NCBI RefSeq assembly: GCF_026151205.1
Contig: NC_087076.1
Span: forward strand, 22,130,828 to 22,194,827
DNA length: 64,000 nucleotides
From: Bolinopsis microptera
Taxonomy: Eukaryota > Ctenophora > Tentaculata > Lobata > Bolinopsidae
Direction: 5' to 3'
Under the pieces are notes generated by a model. That model saw only the letters and a list, made by a program, of their open reading frames with translations. It was not told where the DNA came from and searched no databases. The position numbers were made by a program, and so were the translations under genes. Shown here piece after piece: positions 23,536 to 34,861 of the stretch (position 1 is its first letter; each line of letters opens with the position of its first letter).

Positions 23536-25520
23536 GTAAGGCGGAAGTTTCGAGATCATTTAATGATAATCCTAAACGGAAGGACAATTGGGGACATATT
23601 TGGCAGTCCAACTTGCATTCAAAGAAATGGAGTAAGTACGGTCGACTACATTTGCGTGTCCCACACCCTCCTTCATCGGGCAAGGTTCTTCAAAGTTGGT
23701 GACCTCACCCCTTATTCTGACCACAGACCAATATCCACCACTTTAACCACTAACATAAGGAAAATTGTGATGGCTGGCGACATCTCGAATGAAATGGAGC
23801 TCAAATTCGCATCGATCCCGAAGCCATTCAAGTGGACCAAAGATGCCTGCTTTGGACTTGGTACCACAGAAAAATTCAAGTCAGCCCAGAACACCGCTCA
23901 ATTCAAAGAAAAAGTTGATTCTCTTCTTCAAACTGATATTTCCTCCCCTGACGACATTCGCAGTTTCAATGAAATTGTGATTGCCACCTTTACTAACCTG
24001 GCAAGTCAAGTTACCACCCAGAAAAGTGGAAAGCCCAGTACTAACAAAAACAAATGGTTTGATTGGAGTTGTAGGCATGCTAAACGATTAGTCTGTAGAG
24101 ACGAAAGAGCCAAGAATAACACCCACATCGATCCTATGCTCGTGGAATCCAACCGAGCAAGATTTTACCTCCGTAAGAAAGAATACAGGGCACAAACACG
24201 ATCTAGAAAGGGAGCTTACCTATACAAACTTAACGAGAAAATCAACCTCAGCAACAACATCAACTGGGCTGCTTTAAAAGACCTCTCGTCCGCTTGCAAG
24301 GACCCCGATACATTCGACATATATGACCTGGTCGCATTTCACAAGTTCTTCAACGACCTATACAATCAGAAGTGCAAGGACCCCTCGCACGGTGGACTAC
24401 AAACGAACACTTCGACCAACGAAGCTGTTGAACAGGGAACCGAGTACCACCTCGAGCCATCGGTCGAACTTGAAAAACTCAACACAGAGTTTACTATCCA
24501 AGAACTGGAGAAAGTCACCAATAAGCTCCAGAATAACAAAAGCGTTTCATGTGATCTTATCTCCAACGAGATGCTCAAGAGCTCCAAACTCGGTCTCCAA
24601 AAAGTCCTTCTGAAACTATTCAATGGTTGCCTAACGCAAGGAATCTACCCCTGGAACTGCTCAATAACTACCCCCCTACACAAAAAGGGGGACAAGCAGA
24701 ACCCCGATAACTATAGAGCAATCACAGTCGGAAGTTGCCTTGGAAAACTTTTTTCATCCCTCCTCCTTGATAGGCTGATCGAATTCCGTAAAGTCGTCTG
24801 TCCCGACTTCCCTCACCAACTCGGATTCAGAGCTGGTGCCCAGTGCTCTGACCATATCCTGACCCTTACAACGATCATCGAGAAGTATACAAAGAAGCTG
24901 AAGAAGAAAATATTCGCTTGTTTCGTGGACTATCGTAAGGCGTTCGACACAGTCTGCAGGGAGGCTCTCATGTACAAACTCAGTAGTCTTGGTATTGGAG
25001 GAAGCTTCTTCTCTTGCCTCCAGAACATGTACAGCAACTCAGTTACCCGTATCAAACTGAGCAAGAAGCTGTCGGACACCATCGATGTCACCATTGGTAC
25101 CGAACAGGGGCATCCAATGTCTCCGGAGCTCTTCAAGGTTTACATTTATGACCTCTCCATTAGACTAGCAGCTCTTGAGGACTTGTCAATTCCAGAACTG
25201 AACGGCTTCTCGGTCAGCCATCTTCTGTGGGCAGACGACCTGATACTTTTGGCACTCGACACCAAAAGCCTGCAGAAACAACTTGATTGCCTGCACGAAT
25301 TTGCAAGTAAATGGGAACTGTCAATTAACATCGACAAAACCAAAATCATGGTATTCAACTCGAGCTCTCGTTTGCTGAAGTGCTCCTACGGGTTCAAACT
25401 AGGGAACCTGGACATCTCATCGGCCAAATCTTACTGCTATCTAGGCATTCAATTCAGTCTCAACGGTTCATTTAAAGGTGCCATGAACGAACTGAGGAAA
25501 AAAGCACTAAGAGCATTTTT
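23536..25520 (+). CDS. LINE B ORF2, left part: endonuclease end and reverse transcriptase
   Basis: The open frame holds the end of an APE endonuclease (GRTIGDIFG, VDYICVS, YSDHRP), then a spacer. RT follows with TPLHKKGDKQNPDNYRAI, FVDYRKAFDTV, GTEQGHPMSPELFK and the catalytic LLWADDLILL. The N-terminal endonuclease is missing, so this is a dead-on-arrival copy. However, the remaining frame is free of stops for about 660 codons, so it was young when the LTR element entered. The start is a truncation point, not a real initiation codon. Confidence 0.85.
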
Positions 25521-26283
25521 TGATAATAAGATAAACACGATATTATAAAACTGGAATAATTAAATTTAGATAATACACAATACTATCTACTTGAACAATG
25601 ATAATGAGAGAATACACAATATTGTACTACGTGAAACTTTCCTAGTCAATTGCTTTACAAAATAACACACTCCACTACGCACTCTCACTGCAATGACTAA
25701 CAAAGGTAAATAGTAATTCAATATATAATAACTCAATCACTTCAATTATATAAAGTATCCAAATCACTATCAATCAATGTAACTTCTCTACTACAATACA
25801 CCGACACTATTACTTGCCTTCTGTTGAGATCTCTACAATACACCGACACTATTACTTGTCTTCTGTTGAGATCTGTGGAGTTCTTCTCTGAAGTCCTTCG
25901 TACTGGAATCTATCTTAAGTACAATCCAATTGACTTATATTCACCGATAGTCCACACTGGTCACACCGACCGTACACTGTAATCTATCTTTTCACCGATA
26001 GTACACACACTGGTCACACCGACCGTAAACTGCAACTGTAATCTATCTTCTCACCGATAGTACACACTTGTCACACCGAAGAACACGACTCCTAACACAA
26101 GTCCACCAACATACAACCGCAACTGGCGTGGCTAGCAGCACTGGTACACCGTAGAGCAACCACCAACGTCGAGTAGACGAATAGCCTCCAAGATCACATC
26201 ATTTTCCTAGAATGGATTAGATTCCGTTAGTATGGTATTTAATGAATAATGATGTACTTAATTATATAATATCATCATTAACA
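25521..26283 (-). repeat. LTR (3' LTR in element orientation)
   Basis: Identical to 46301-47063 except C/T differences near 25738 and 25817. It contains internal tandem units: an about 41-bp unit with CACCGACACTATTACTTG twice, and a TCACCGATAGT/TCACACCGACCGTA unit about three times. Starts TG, ends CA. Confidence 0.95.
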
Positions 26284-26302
26284 ATCTTCCCCACTTTTTT
26301 AA
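26284..26302 (-). promoter_or_regulatory. Polypurine tract
   Basis: The minus-strand AAAAAAGTGGGGAAGA abuts the 3' LTR, the expected plus-strand primer for reverse transcription. Confidence 0.75.
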
Positions 26303-27309
26303 AAAGTAAACTGCCGTCGTCAGACAAGCCAATTAAATACGAAACTTAAAACCCGAAAATCCTAACAAGCAAATTAAATAAACTCGTGCGCGCGGCACAA
26401 AAATCTTCAAACAGATGGTAAGTAATTAAAAATTTTCCCGCAAACTTCCAATCGCGCGTTACGTCTGAACTTTTAGTAGACCCTTTACGTCTAAAATCTC
26501 ATTGTGACAATAAACTTACACACGCGAGCGTTCAAAACACTGCCAAAAGCTCTAAAAAAACTCTTTTAACATTCTAATACATTCTTTAAAACCCACATGA
26601 TTAAAACATTTTTACTTTAACTGTTTAAAAAAAAAACCCTCATTGCATGCTGAACAAAAACTTAACATGCTATATTGTTGTTAAAATAAAGACAATCCCC
26701 TATCGCTAGATGACCTTCAAGTCAAATCTCGACAAAACATGCATAAACACAAACAACTGTGAACATTATCACATAGTACTCTCCCTATATAAATATCGGA
26801 AATCTATCATTAAAAATACTTAACTCTGTAAAATTCTAACACGGCAAAAAAATGAAATTCGTACAAGATATAAAATCCACGGTAAAAAGAATGAAAATCG
26901 AACATGATATAAAATTCCACGGCACAAAAGTAAGTTAATAAAAGTTAATGATAACTGACGTGATAAAAACTCACATCGAACAATTACCCATAAATAATAA
27001 TTTATTCCTAAAACTCTGATATTACAGAATAGTACACTTTAAAACAAGTATTAATCCACATACCTGATTATACTTACCTCTTATAGTCTCTCTTCAATCA
27101 TACAACTATCTGAGATATTCTTGTGTTAGAAATGTATACAATGAAAATCTTATACACTCAATACAAAAGTGTATATATTCAATTAATATGTATAAAATAC
27201 ACATAGTATATATCTATTAATAGTAATATATTGTTTTCATCAAAACGTGCTTCTCTCTGATTCTTCAAGTTAGCACAAATATATAGTTTCCACTTCAACT
27301 GATTACACA
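26303..27309. other. Non-coding interior of the LTR element
   Basis: AT-rich sequence between the end of Gag-PR and the polypurine tract, where pol would be expected in an autonomous element. No RT/IN motif seen in six frames. Confidence 0.6.
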
Positions 27310-28676
27310 TCACACCTGACCATATCTCTCCTTTGGTATCATCACAGTATCAATACTAGACTCTGTGTCTGGAGAATCATGTGATTTTTTCTGCACTTGA
27401 CACTCACTAAGACGCAATTGAATTGTTGTACCTTCTGGTTCTTTCACCAAGTTCCAGACGTTGATGTCTTCCTTCCTTACAGAATTTTCTTTCCATCCAG
27501 GTCCAATTACACTTGCTCTCTGCCACACATCGTTGGTATGATCTGCTGATTTATACCTTATGACATCCTCACTCTTAAAGTCTAATACCTTATTCCTCTT
27601 GACTACTACATCTACCCAGTCTTGATTCTCATCAGACGAAGAAGCACTCTGAAATTCATCAGGCTCACTTGTGTCTCTATTTTCATCACCGACACTTTCT
27701 GACTTCACTTGTTCACTACTGGTCTCTACACTACCAGATTCTTCCACTGAAGTTTCAGTTCCACTCGAAACTTCCACTCCTTCTGCTGATGGTTCATTGC
27801 TTACTTCCTCTGATTCATTCGGACAGAATTCATCTTCACTGTCACTATCACTATCAACAATCTCCTCTTTCCTTACACTCTCTTCCCTACCAGTTTGTTC
27901 AATAGTATATTTCTCTGATTTCATATTTTCCCATAACATGATATCTGCCACATAATGACCTGATTTGGTCACTTTCAGTTGTTGCCGTTCTCCGCCAATC
28001 ATAATCTGATCATTCTCTATGTCTAATGATACCCCCAGTTGCTTCCTACTACATCTAGAAAACAAAAATGGTAATTCTCCTGGAACCACAAATGTTTCTA
28101 ACATGAAATCTCTGTTACACAACTTGACGGGTAACATGACACATTTGATAGATTCGACCGCGCGTCCGTCTCCAAAACGAAAACTCAAGTTTCTCTCGAC
28201 TTTGCTGACCTTTTTCTTCAACTCTTCAGGCATTGACTCTAAGAATGTGTTCAACCAAACATCACCACAGACATTACTGGTTGTCCCAGTGTCAATCAAC
28301 ACCTTGTTCAATGTCTCATTGACTAACAGAACTGTCTCACAGTAGTCATTGTCAATTTTGTTTGATTCTTTACCATTCCTGCACGTCTGATACATACACA
28401 CTGAGCTCGAATCCTTCTTTCGAACATCATTATGTTGACAATCTGCCCGGAAATGCTTATTCGAATCACAAATTGAACATCTTGCTACATCACCAGTTTT
28501 GTGACTGATAGCATTTAACTCATCTTTGTAGTCTGAGTTATTCCTTTCTTTTGAATTGAGCTGTTTGTCTCTTTCCCATGGTTTGCTGTAATTTCCAGAT
28601 TTCCATCTGCTATTGGAGTAATTGTTATAACCGCCAGAAGAGAACGATTTCCTTCCTCCTTGGCCTCGATTATTGT
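27310..28676 (-). CDS. Gag zinc knuckle and aspartic protease of the TR-GAG element
   Basis: Continues Gag after the hAT: a Gly/Ser/Asn-rich linker, then a CX2CX4HX4C knuckle (CSICDSNKHFRADC, about 28437-28480), then retropepsin with VLIDTGTTSNVCG (about 28310) as the DTG active site. A very acidic Ser/Glu region and a short basic/aromatic end (WQRASVIGPGWK) follow, where other elements would go on to integrase. It stops at 27310. Length arithmetic shows that the two parts are in phase when one 8-bp TSD is removed. Confidence 0.8.
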
Positions 28677-28690
28677 CAGAGGCGGCTCGT

Positions 28691-30532
28691 GGTACCAGGC
28701 TGTTGGTTTACTCGGGAGTCCGGTCGAGGGACTCAGGGGGTTTGGGGGGCGGGCCCCCCAACCGCCGGAGTTCCGCGCCGGCTGGCGGAGCCGGTTGATT
28801 TGAAGCTCCGAAAACCCCTCAGAACGGCATAAAAATGCCTAAAATTACTTTTTCTTCAGTTCATGCATTTAAGTAAATTGCCATGTTTTGAGCTAGCTAA
28901 GTTAAATATTTTACGTTCATTTCGACATTATTTTTTGCCAGACTAAACTCTAATTAAATAGTTTATAAAGGACCGAAGTTCACCGGTGTACTCCTGGTGA
29001 TCAGCTTAATAACTTAATATTTTTGTTGACTGTTTGGTAAGCTTAAAGCTGAAGCACAATAAGTATGACGATGTTATCAGTTATTATGTAGAATAAGCAG
29101 TTCAGAAAGTAATACATCTCTGCTTGGATCAACAGCTAGCTTTTCATGTTAAGTTGTTTCTACATAGTACATACTGGAAACATACTACTCATTAAAATGG
29201 TGGAAACACCAATGTGTGGCGTACGTAGGTGCGCGCGCATTTTACTGGCTGTTACAAATACAACTTTATTCATTTTAAATTATTCGCGCGCGACCTCCAC
29301 TCATAATGACCTTCTCACATGGATATTGGATTGTGAAAGCCATTTTGCACATTGCCTCTTATAAATTTAATAACCGAATATCAACAATGCATACACTAAT
29401 TAAGTATTGACTAACAAACTACAAAGTTAGAAGCAAAATTAAAGTTTACGCCGATATTTAAAGAACACAAAACAAGACAGAACGATCTAACCGGGTTTGG
29501 CTTTCCGCTTTTGAATGTCAGTGTTAGCCTAGCTGCTTTAGATTTTAGAACTCTTCATTTCGTTAGCCGTATATGTCTTCAAGGTCCTGGAAGATGTATG
29601 GAGAGTAATATGCTGCGAATTAAACCCAAAAATGAACAACTAGTAGGAGCTAGAGGGAGATTTGAGAGAATTGTGTGGGTAAGCCTTAAGAAATTTGAAA
29701 ATAGCTTAAGATATTAGTGTTAGAAAAAAGTAAGGGTGTAGTCAGTAGTGATTATTTAAGGACTGTCTAATCAAATAACTACCTTTAGACGTTGAGGAGT
29801 CGGGCTTCTCAAAAATAGAGTCAATACCGCAGTGTTGAGTGTTCTCAATGCTCATAGAGGGAGAGAAGGGAAGGGGAACTGCCAAGGTTTTACAGTACTC
29901 CAGTATCTTAATGTCAACTGACAATTCTGCAATAAAAATGATCAGCGATTGGCAATGCTATTTAATAAATCCCGGTCCCTCACCGACCCATTTGGTAGGT
30001 AATGTTTGTAGAAATGGATAGTGGTGGATAAAAAGTATTTTTTTCATTTTTTGTTTTTAAAGGAGTAATCACAAAACCTACCAAATGGCCCAACACTTGG
30101 GACGTTGGGTGTTTGTTTTTGTTTTGTTTGTTTGGGGACCGGTTTTTTATACCCGGCCAATGTTTACAAAATAATATAATACATAACAATATAATTTTAT
30201 TTAATATGCGTGAATATGAAAATTGAAAATGTTGATTACGTCTATTCATTAAAAACAAAAACAGAAACTTTAAAAATTAAAACTTGTATATCATGATTTA
30301 TTATCATATAGTGACAAATAATTTGATTTGATACGACAGATGATCACACGCACTGTTTTATAAGCTACTTGAGGTTAAAACAAAAAATAATAACTGAGCC
30401 CATGTCTTATCAGCACCTGCTAGCGCTATCTATATGATGCTATTAATATGACAGTGAATGGGCAGTGAAAAAAGTGGCATATGGTTGATAGTGACTAGTG
30501 TGCTAACCGTCTGGTTTTATTTATTCCTTAGT
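28691..30532. other. Left interior of the hAT; hairpins, no gene seen
   Basis: TTGGGGGGC/GCCCCCCAA (28742-28761) and CCGGCT/AGCCGG (28778-28794) hairpins lie next to the TIR. Small ORFs at 29146 and 29511 show nothing recognisable. 30290-30532 is probably the LINE D 3' UTR. Confidence 0.5.
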
Positions 30533-33500
30533 TTATTCTCGGTAGTTGATTTGTTGTGTGCCTGATCTTGTCGATTTACGTAGCCCGGGTAAATTATGTA
30601 ACAGAAAAGGTGGCCATTCTTCATCGTTTCCTGAGCTTTGTAGTTCTATCATTACACGCTTTGCTGATTTCTTATATATGCTTATTGAGAAAATGCTAGA
30701 TGGGCAAGTTATGCGACTAATGTTGTGCTCGGTAATAGCTAATATAGGACCTTTATACAGAACACTAGCGCGTAGATCTGGTTGAGAGAACGTTGTTAGC
30801 CAGTCGATATTGTCGTCATAAGACGTGCCATACTTTGGTATATCGGGAGGAAATAAGTCTTTTATCGACGACGGCAGAAGGCCAGGCATGTAAGTTATCT
30901 TGTGCATCAGAGTCAGAGCATTTTTTATGATGACCCCGTGTACAGATAATATTTCGTACTCTTTAAACGTAGTTTTAGTATGATCCGGAAGCTTACCGTC
31001 CTTGTAATAGTAATTCACGTAGCCCGGCATAACTGCTCGTATTCCCTGCTTTTGTTTAGTGAACAGTGATTCAATATGGGATTTTGCAGCAAAGCCCCAA
31101 ACTAGTGAACAGAAATTTAAGTGAGATTGTACAAAACTTTGGAAGATCTGTAAGCGTGCTTTGATTGGTAATTTGCGTTTTATTTTGAACATAATACCTA
31201 TAAACCGTGACATTTTTGTTTTGACAGCTCGGATGTGGCTGGCCCATTTTAGTTTGTCGTCGACGATAACTCCTAAAAACCTGGCCTCCGTTTTGCGTTC
31301 TATAGGAGAGTTGTCGATACTTACTTGTAGAGACGATAGATCAACCCGTCTTTTTGAAAATACCATATAGCAAGTCTTCTTCAGATTAAGAGCTAGGCCG
31401 TTCGAGTTAACCCATTTTATCAACACGTCAGTGAGGTGGTTTACTTTGGATATAATGTCTTGTACATTTGATCCGGTGATAATAATGTTTGCGTCGTCTG
31501 CGTATAATATAAATTTAGCTAGGTTACTGATTCCTGGTAAGTCATTGATATATATGACAAAGAGCAGGGGGCCTAATATGCTCCCTTGTGGAACACCGTA
31601 TATCATAGATTCTAATGATGAATTGGAGCCGTTTAGGGAAACAAATTGACTGCGACCACTGAGGTATGACTCGAACCATTTCAACGCAATGCCACGAATA
31701 CCGTAATGCTCAAGTTTCCTGAGTAATGTCGCATGATCTAGGACGTCAAATGCCTTGCTATAGTCTAAAAGTAATAAAAGTGCTATTTGGTTCTTATTTA
31801 GAGAATGCAGAATAGAGCTCTGTGCATTGAGAAGTGCGTGCTCACATGATCTTCCTGGTCGGAATCCGTACTGATTCTCGAATAGAGAGTTATTCTTGTC
31901 GAGAAATTCTAAAACGCGTCTGTGCATTAGTTTTTCATAAATTTTTGAGAACGAGCCCAGAAGCGAAATAGGTCTATAATTCGCTACGTCGAGTTTACAA
32001 CCTCCTTTGTGTATAGGTGTAACTTTTGCCGTTTTCAAAGCTTTAGGGAAAGCTCCCTCTACAAAAGATGTGTTAACTACTTTTGCTAAGGCGCATAAAA
32101 AATTTTGGCATGTGCTGGCTATTTTCAAGGGCTCAATCTTTGAATCAAGAGTTGCCTTATTTTTTAGGCCAATAATAATTCTATGAATCTCGGTGGGCCC
32201 AGTAGGTTCGAGGTAGATAGATGTTGGACATGACCCGGTCAGATACTCCTGGAACCCCCCAGGATCGAAGGTCTGTCGGGAACTGATCTGAGACTTGATG
32301 TTGGCTGCGATGCTGGAAAAGTAGCCATTGAACTTTTCAGCGACTGCCGAGTTAGTACTCAAGATCGTCCCGTCAGTATCCCTCAATCTGATTTGATCAG
32401 ATCCCCGTCTTTTTCTGTTTAGCAGGCCGTTGATTATCTCCCATTGTTTTTTGGAGCAGTCCTGATATTTTTCAAATTGTTTTTTGTAATACCGCTCCTT
32501 GGCAATGTTAACGTGTTTACTGCAAAATAGTTTCATTTTATCGTATGCAGCTATGTTTTCATCAGTAGGCTCTGTGATATTAAGATGGTATAATTGCTGT
32601 TTACGTGCACAAGCTGTTTCGAGCCATGGAAGTATCCACGGCTTCGGATCAGACCGTTCATTTTCACGACGATTACGATTACTCTTAACGGGGTATGCAG
32701 TGTTGTAATGTTTCATGTAGATTTCTGAGAACTTGTCATACTGTTCACTCGCACTGCCTGATTCCCGCGCTTCCTCCCACGTCTCCCCTTCCAATAGCTC
32801 CTTGAACATAGCATTGCTGGCTTCATTCATAGTACGTGTTTCACGGTATTTTGTGGTATCGGTCCTATTTGAGTGTGTGGTGTGCTTTTGTGATACTGCA
32901 CGTAACTTTATAGTGGTCAACGTTGCAAGATGATCGGAGATGTCGAGTGTTAACACGTTGCTACTTAATGTGTTTTCAATATTATTTGTGTACACATGGT
33001 CAATAAGGGTGGCACTGTGGTCAGTGACTCGTGTTGGTTTTGAAACAGTTTGAACAAAACCATATTTTGCCAGTGTGTCAATGAGGTTCTGGCTTGAGGA
33101 ATCAGTGTCATATTTAATAAGATCAATATTTGCATCGCCATGAAACATAACGTGTTTGCGTGAGTGTCTATCTAGTCTATTAAGTACGTGATCGAGTAAG
33201 CTAATGAACTTATTTGTATCTCTTGACGGTGATCTGTATAAATTTACTATAACCTTGGTTTTGTTAAAACCTTTGCAATTATGAATTTTGACTAGTTGGA
33301 ACTCGCCACTCATGTCTTCAGGATCCAGAGCTAAGTCAAGACGTTCAATTTTATCAAAATCGCACACACGTTTGTTTATATAGATTGCTAACCCACCTCC
33401 TCTCCCCGATTTTCGTAAAGGTGCTTGTATAACAGGTTCGTGAAAACCCTCGATTGTGATATCATCAATACCATTAGGCAGCATATCAATGTTACAGTTA

Positions 33501-34048
33501 GTTTCATTAAAGCATAACACATCACATTTTGAGAAGGTGTGGATTTCTTCTCTAAGATATGTTATGTTTTTTGCTAGTGATCGTATATTTAATGAAAAAA
33601 CTTTCAACTCGTCTTTGGCGGAGTTTGTGACGTTTTTAGGTTCTTGATATTTGCACTTGGTTAAGATTTCGCTTATTTCATTCCAGTATTCATTGTTCAT
33701 GTCACTATTCTGATCTAAACTATTGCCGATGGAATTTATTACGTGCGAGCGATCATATGGATTGAAACTAAGACGTGATGCGTGAAGGTGGTCGAACTTA
33801 TCATAGAGATCAAATGTCTCTACATTGTAACCTGGAATCATTGATTCGCAACATCTGATGCAACCTAACGTTTCCTGGAAACATTTCCTATGCACATGGC
33901 CCTCGCACCATGCACAAGTACGCAAGTTAGACTTAGAGTAACACCAGCCCGGACAGGCCGTGCATTTGATTTTAATTTTTTGACTATTGCTAACTTCACC
34001 GTTTGTGTTCATGATGTTTTTAAATTTCGTTGTGAATTGATTAATCAA
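30533..34048 (-). CDS. LINE D ORF2: PHD-like finger, APE endonuclease, reverse transcriptase (1171 aa)
   Basis: The N-terminus (about residues 25-70) has a C4HC3-like zinc pattern (CTACPGWC..., CAWCEGHVHRKC, CIRCC), as in PHD fingers of CR1 elements. APE endonuclease at about 150-390: FSLNIRSL, CFNETN, NLYRSPS, HGDANID, IDHVYTN and DISDHLA motifs in order. RT at about 640-960: TPIHKGG, NYRPISLLG, DYSKAFDVLDH, GVPQGSILGPLLF and catalytic YADDANI. A C-terminal domain follows. Reading is open throughout. The product should nick target DNA and prime reverse transcription. The family is CR1/L2-like by motif style. Confidence 0.92.
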   Translation of the reverse strand: MINQFTTKFKNIMNTNGEVSNSQKIKIKCTACPGWCYSKSNLRTCAWCEGHVHRKCFQETLGCIRCCESMIPGYNVETFDLYDKFDHLHASRLSFNPYDRSHVINSIGNSLDQNSDMNNEYWNEISEILTKCKYQEPKNVTNSAKDELKVFSLNIRSLAKNITYLREEIHTFSKCDVLCFNETNCNIDMLPNGIDDITIEGFHEPVIQAPLRKSGRGGGLAIYINKRVCDFDKIERLDLALDPEDMSGEFQLVKIHNCKGFNKTKVIVNLYRSPSRDTNKFISLLDHVLNRLDRHSRKHVMFHGDANIDLIKYDTDSSSQNLIDTLAKYGFVQTVSKPTRVTDHSATLIDHVYTNNIENTLSSNVLTLDISDHLATLTTIKLRAVSQKHTTHSNRTDTTKYRETRTMNEASNAMFKELLEGETWEEARESGSASEQYDKFSEIYMKHYNTAYPVKSNRNRRENERSDPKPWILPWLETACARKQQLYHLNITEPTDENIAAYDKMKLFCSKHVNIAKERYYKKQFEKYQDCSKKQWEIINGLLNRKRRGSDQIRLRDTDGTILSTNSAVAEKFNGYFSSIAANIKSQISSRQTFDPGGFQEYLTGSCPTSIYLEPTGPTEIHRIIIGLKNKATLDSKIEPLKIASTCQNFLCALAKVVNTSFVEGAFPKALKTAKVTPIHKGGCKLDVANYRPISLLGSFSKIYEKLMHRRVLEFLDKNNSLFENQYGFRPGRSCEHALLNAQSSILHSLNKNQIALLLLLDYSKAFDVLDHATLLRKLEHYGIRGIALKWFESYLSGRSQFVSLNGSNSSLESMIYGVPQGSILGPLLFVIYINDLPGISNLAKFILYADDANIIITGSNVQDIISKVNHLTDVLIKWVNSNGLALNLKKTCYMVFSKRRVDLSSLQVSIDNSPIERKTEARFLGVIVDDKLKWASHIRAVKTKMSRFIGIMFKIKRKLPIKARLQIFQSFVQSHLNFCSLVWGFAAKSHIESLFTKQKQGIRAVMPGYVNYYYKDGKLPDHTKTTFKEYEILSVHGVIIKNALTLMHKITYMPGLLPSSIKDLFPPDIPKYGTSYDDNIDWLTTFSQPDLRASVLYKGPILAITEHNISRITCPSSIFSISIYKKSAKRVMIELQSSGNDEEWPPFLLHNLPGLRKSTRSGTQQINYRE

Positions 34049-34861
34049 AATAAATGTTTATGATAAGGTATATAAGAATATATATGAAAGTCAGACCTGC
34101 TTCGCGAAAACTAACAGTTTTGTGAGCTAACAGATCCTGACTGATACTAATTTACACTAACTGATTAATAATCTTAACTATCTAAAACTAACTATCTAGC
34201 GAGTGTGCTAGTAGAGCAGCTTAACTTTGACTGTACTGTACTAAAACGTGTAACTTTAACATGACTGTAGCTTAACCTCAACTGTACGAAAACTTGCTTA
34301 GTTTGGAACTTGTAAGACCTCGCCTACAATTGCACTCCGCATTACCCGTCCGTTAACAAACAAAAAACAAAACAAAAAAACTTTCATTAGGTGTGTTGAT
34401 GTGTAATCAAAATATTATGTCAAAGATTTGTGATGAATATGAGAGTTGGACGATATATGATTATGTGTATGCCTGCTAAGTACTAAAATTGTCTTTGATT
34501 AAATAAAAATTTCGTAGCTGAATAATGGAGATAGTGGTAAAATGAAAATCTTATCTGTAGTATTGCTATTTTAGGGGTGGCAGATAAGAAGTGGGCCCAT
34601 TTATGCATCTGATTGTTTCTGATTGTTTAGTCGTGAGAGCTTATTTGTGACACAATTAAATTGAATTAAATTAAAACAGCACGTGATTACATGTGCCGTA
34701 TCGTGGCCAGGAGTTGACTCGTACATATATCACCACCAGAATCTCCTACCAAAACTAAACTAAAATTCTCCAGCGTGTGATCTATCCTCAGTCAAAATAT
34801 GACTAGCATAACACTTGATCTACAGATCATAACATTTCATTTCCCGATAACAAAAACTGTC
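34049..34861. other. Spacer between LINE D ORF1 and ORF2
   Basis: AT-rich, no ORF. An internal ribosome entry or reinitiation signal for ORF2 could lie here, but nothing diagnostic is seen. Confidence 0.5.
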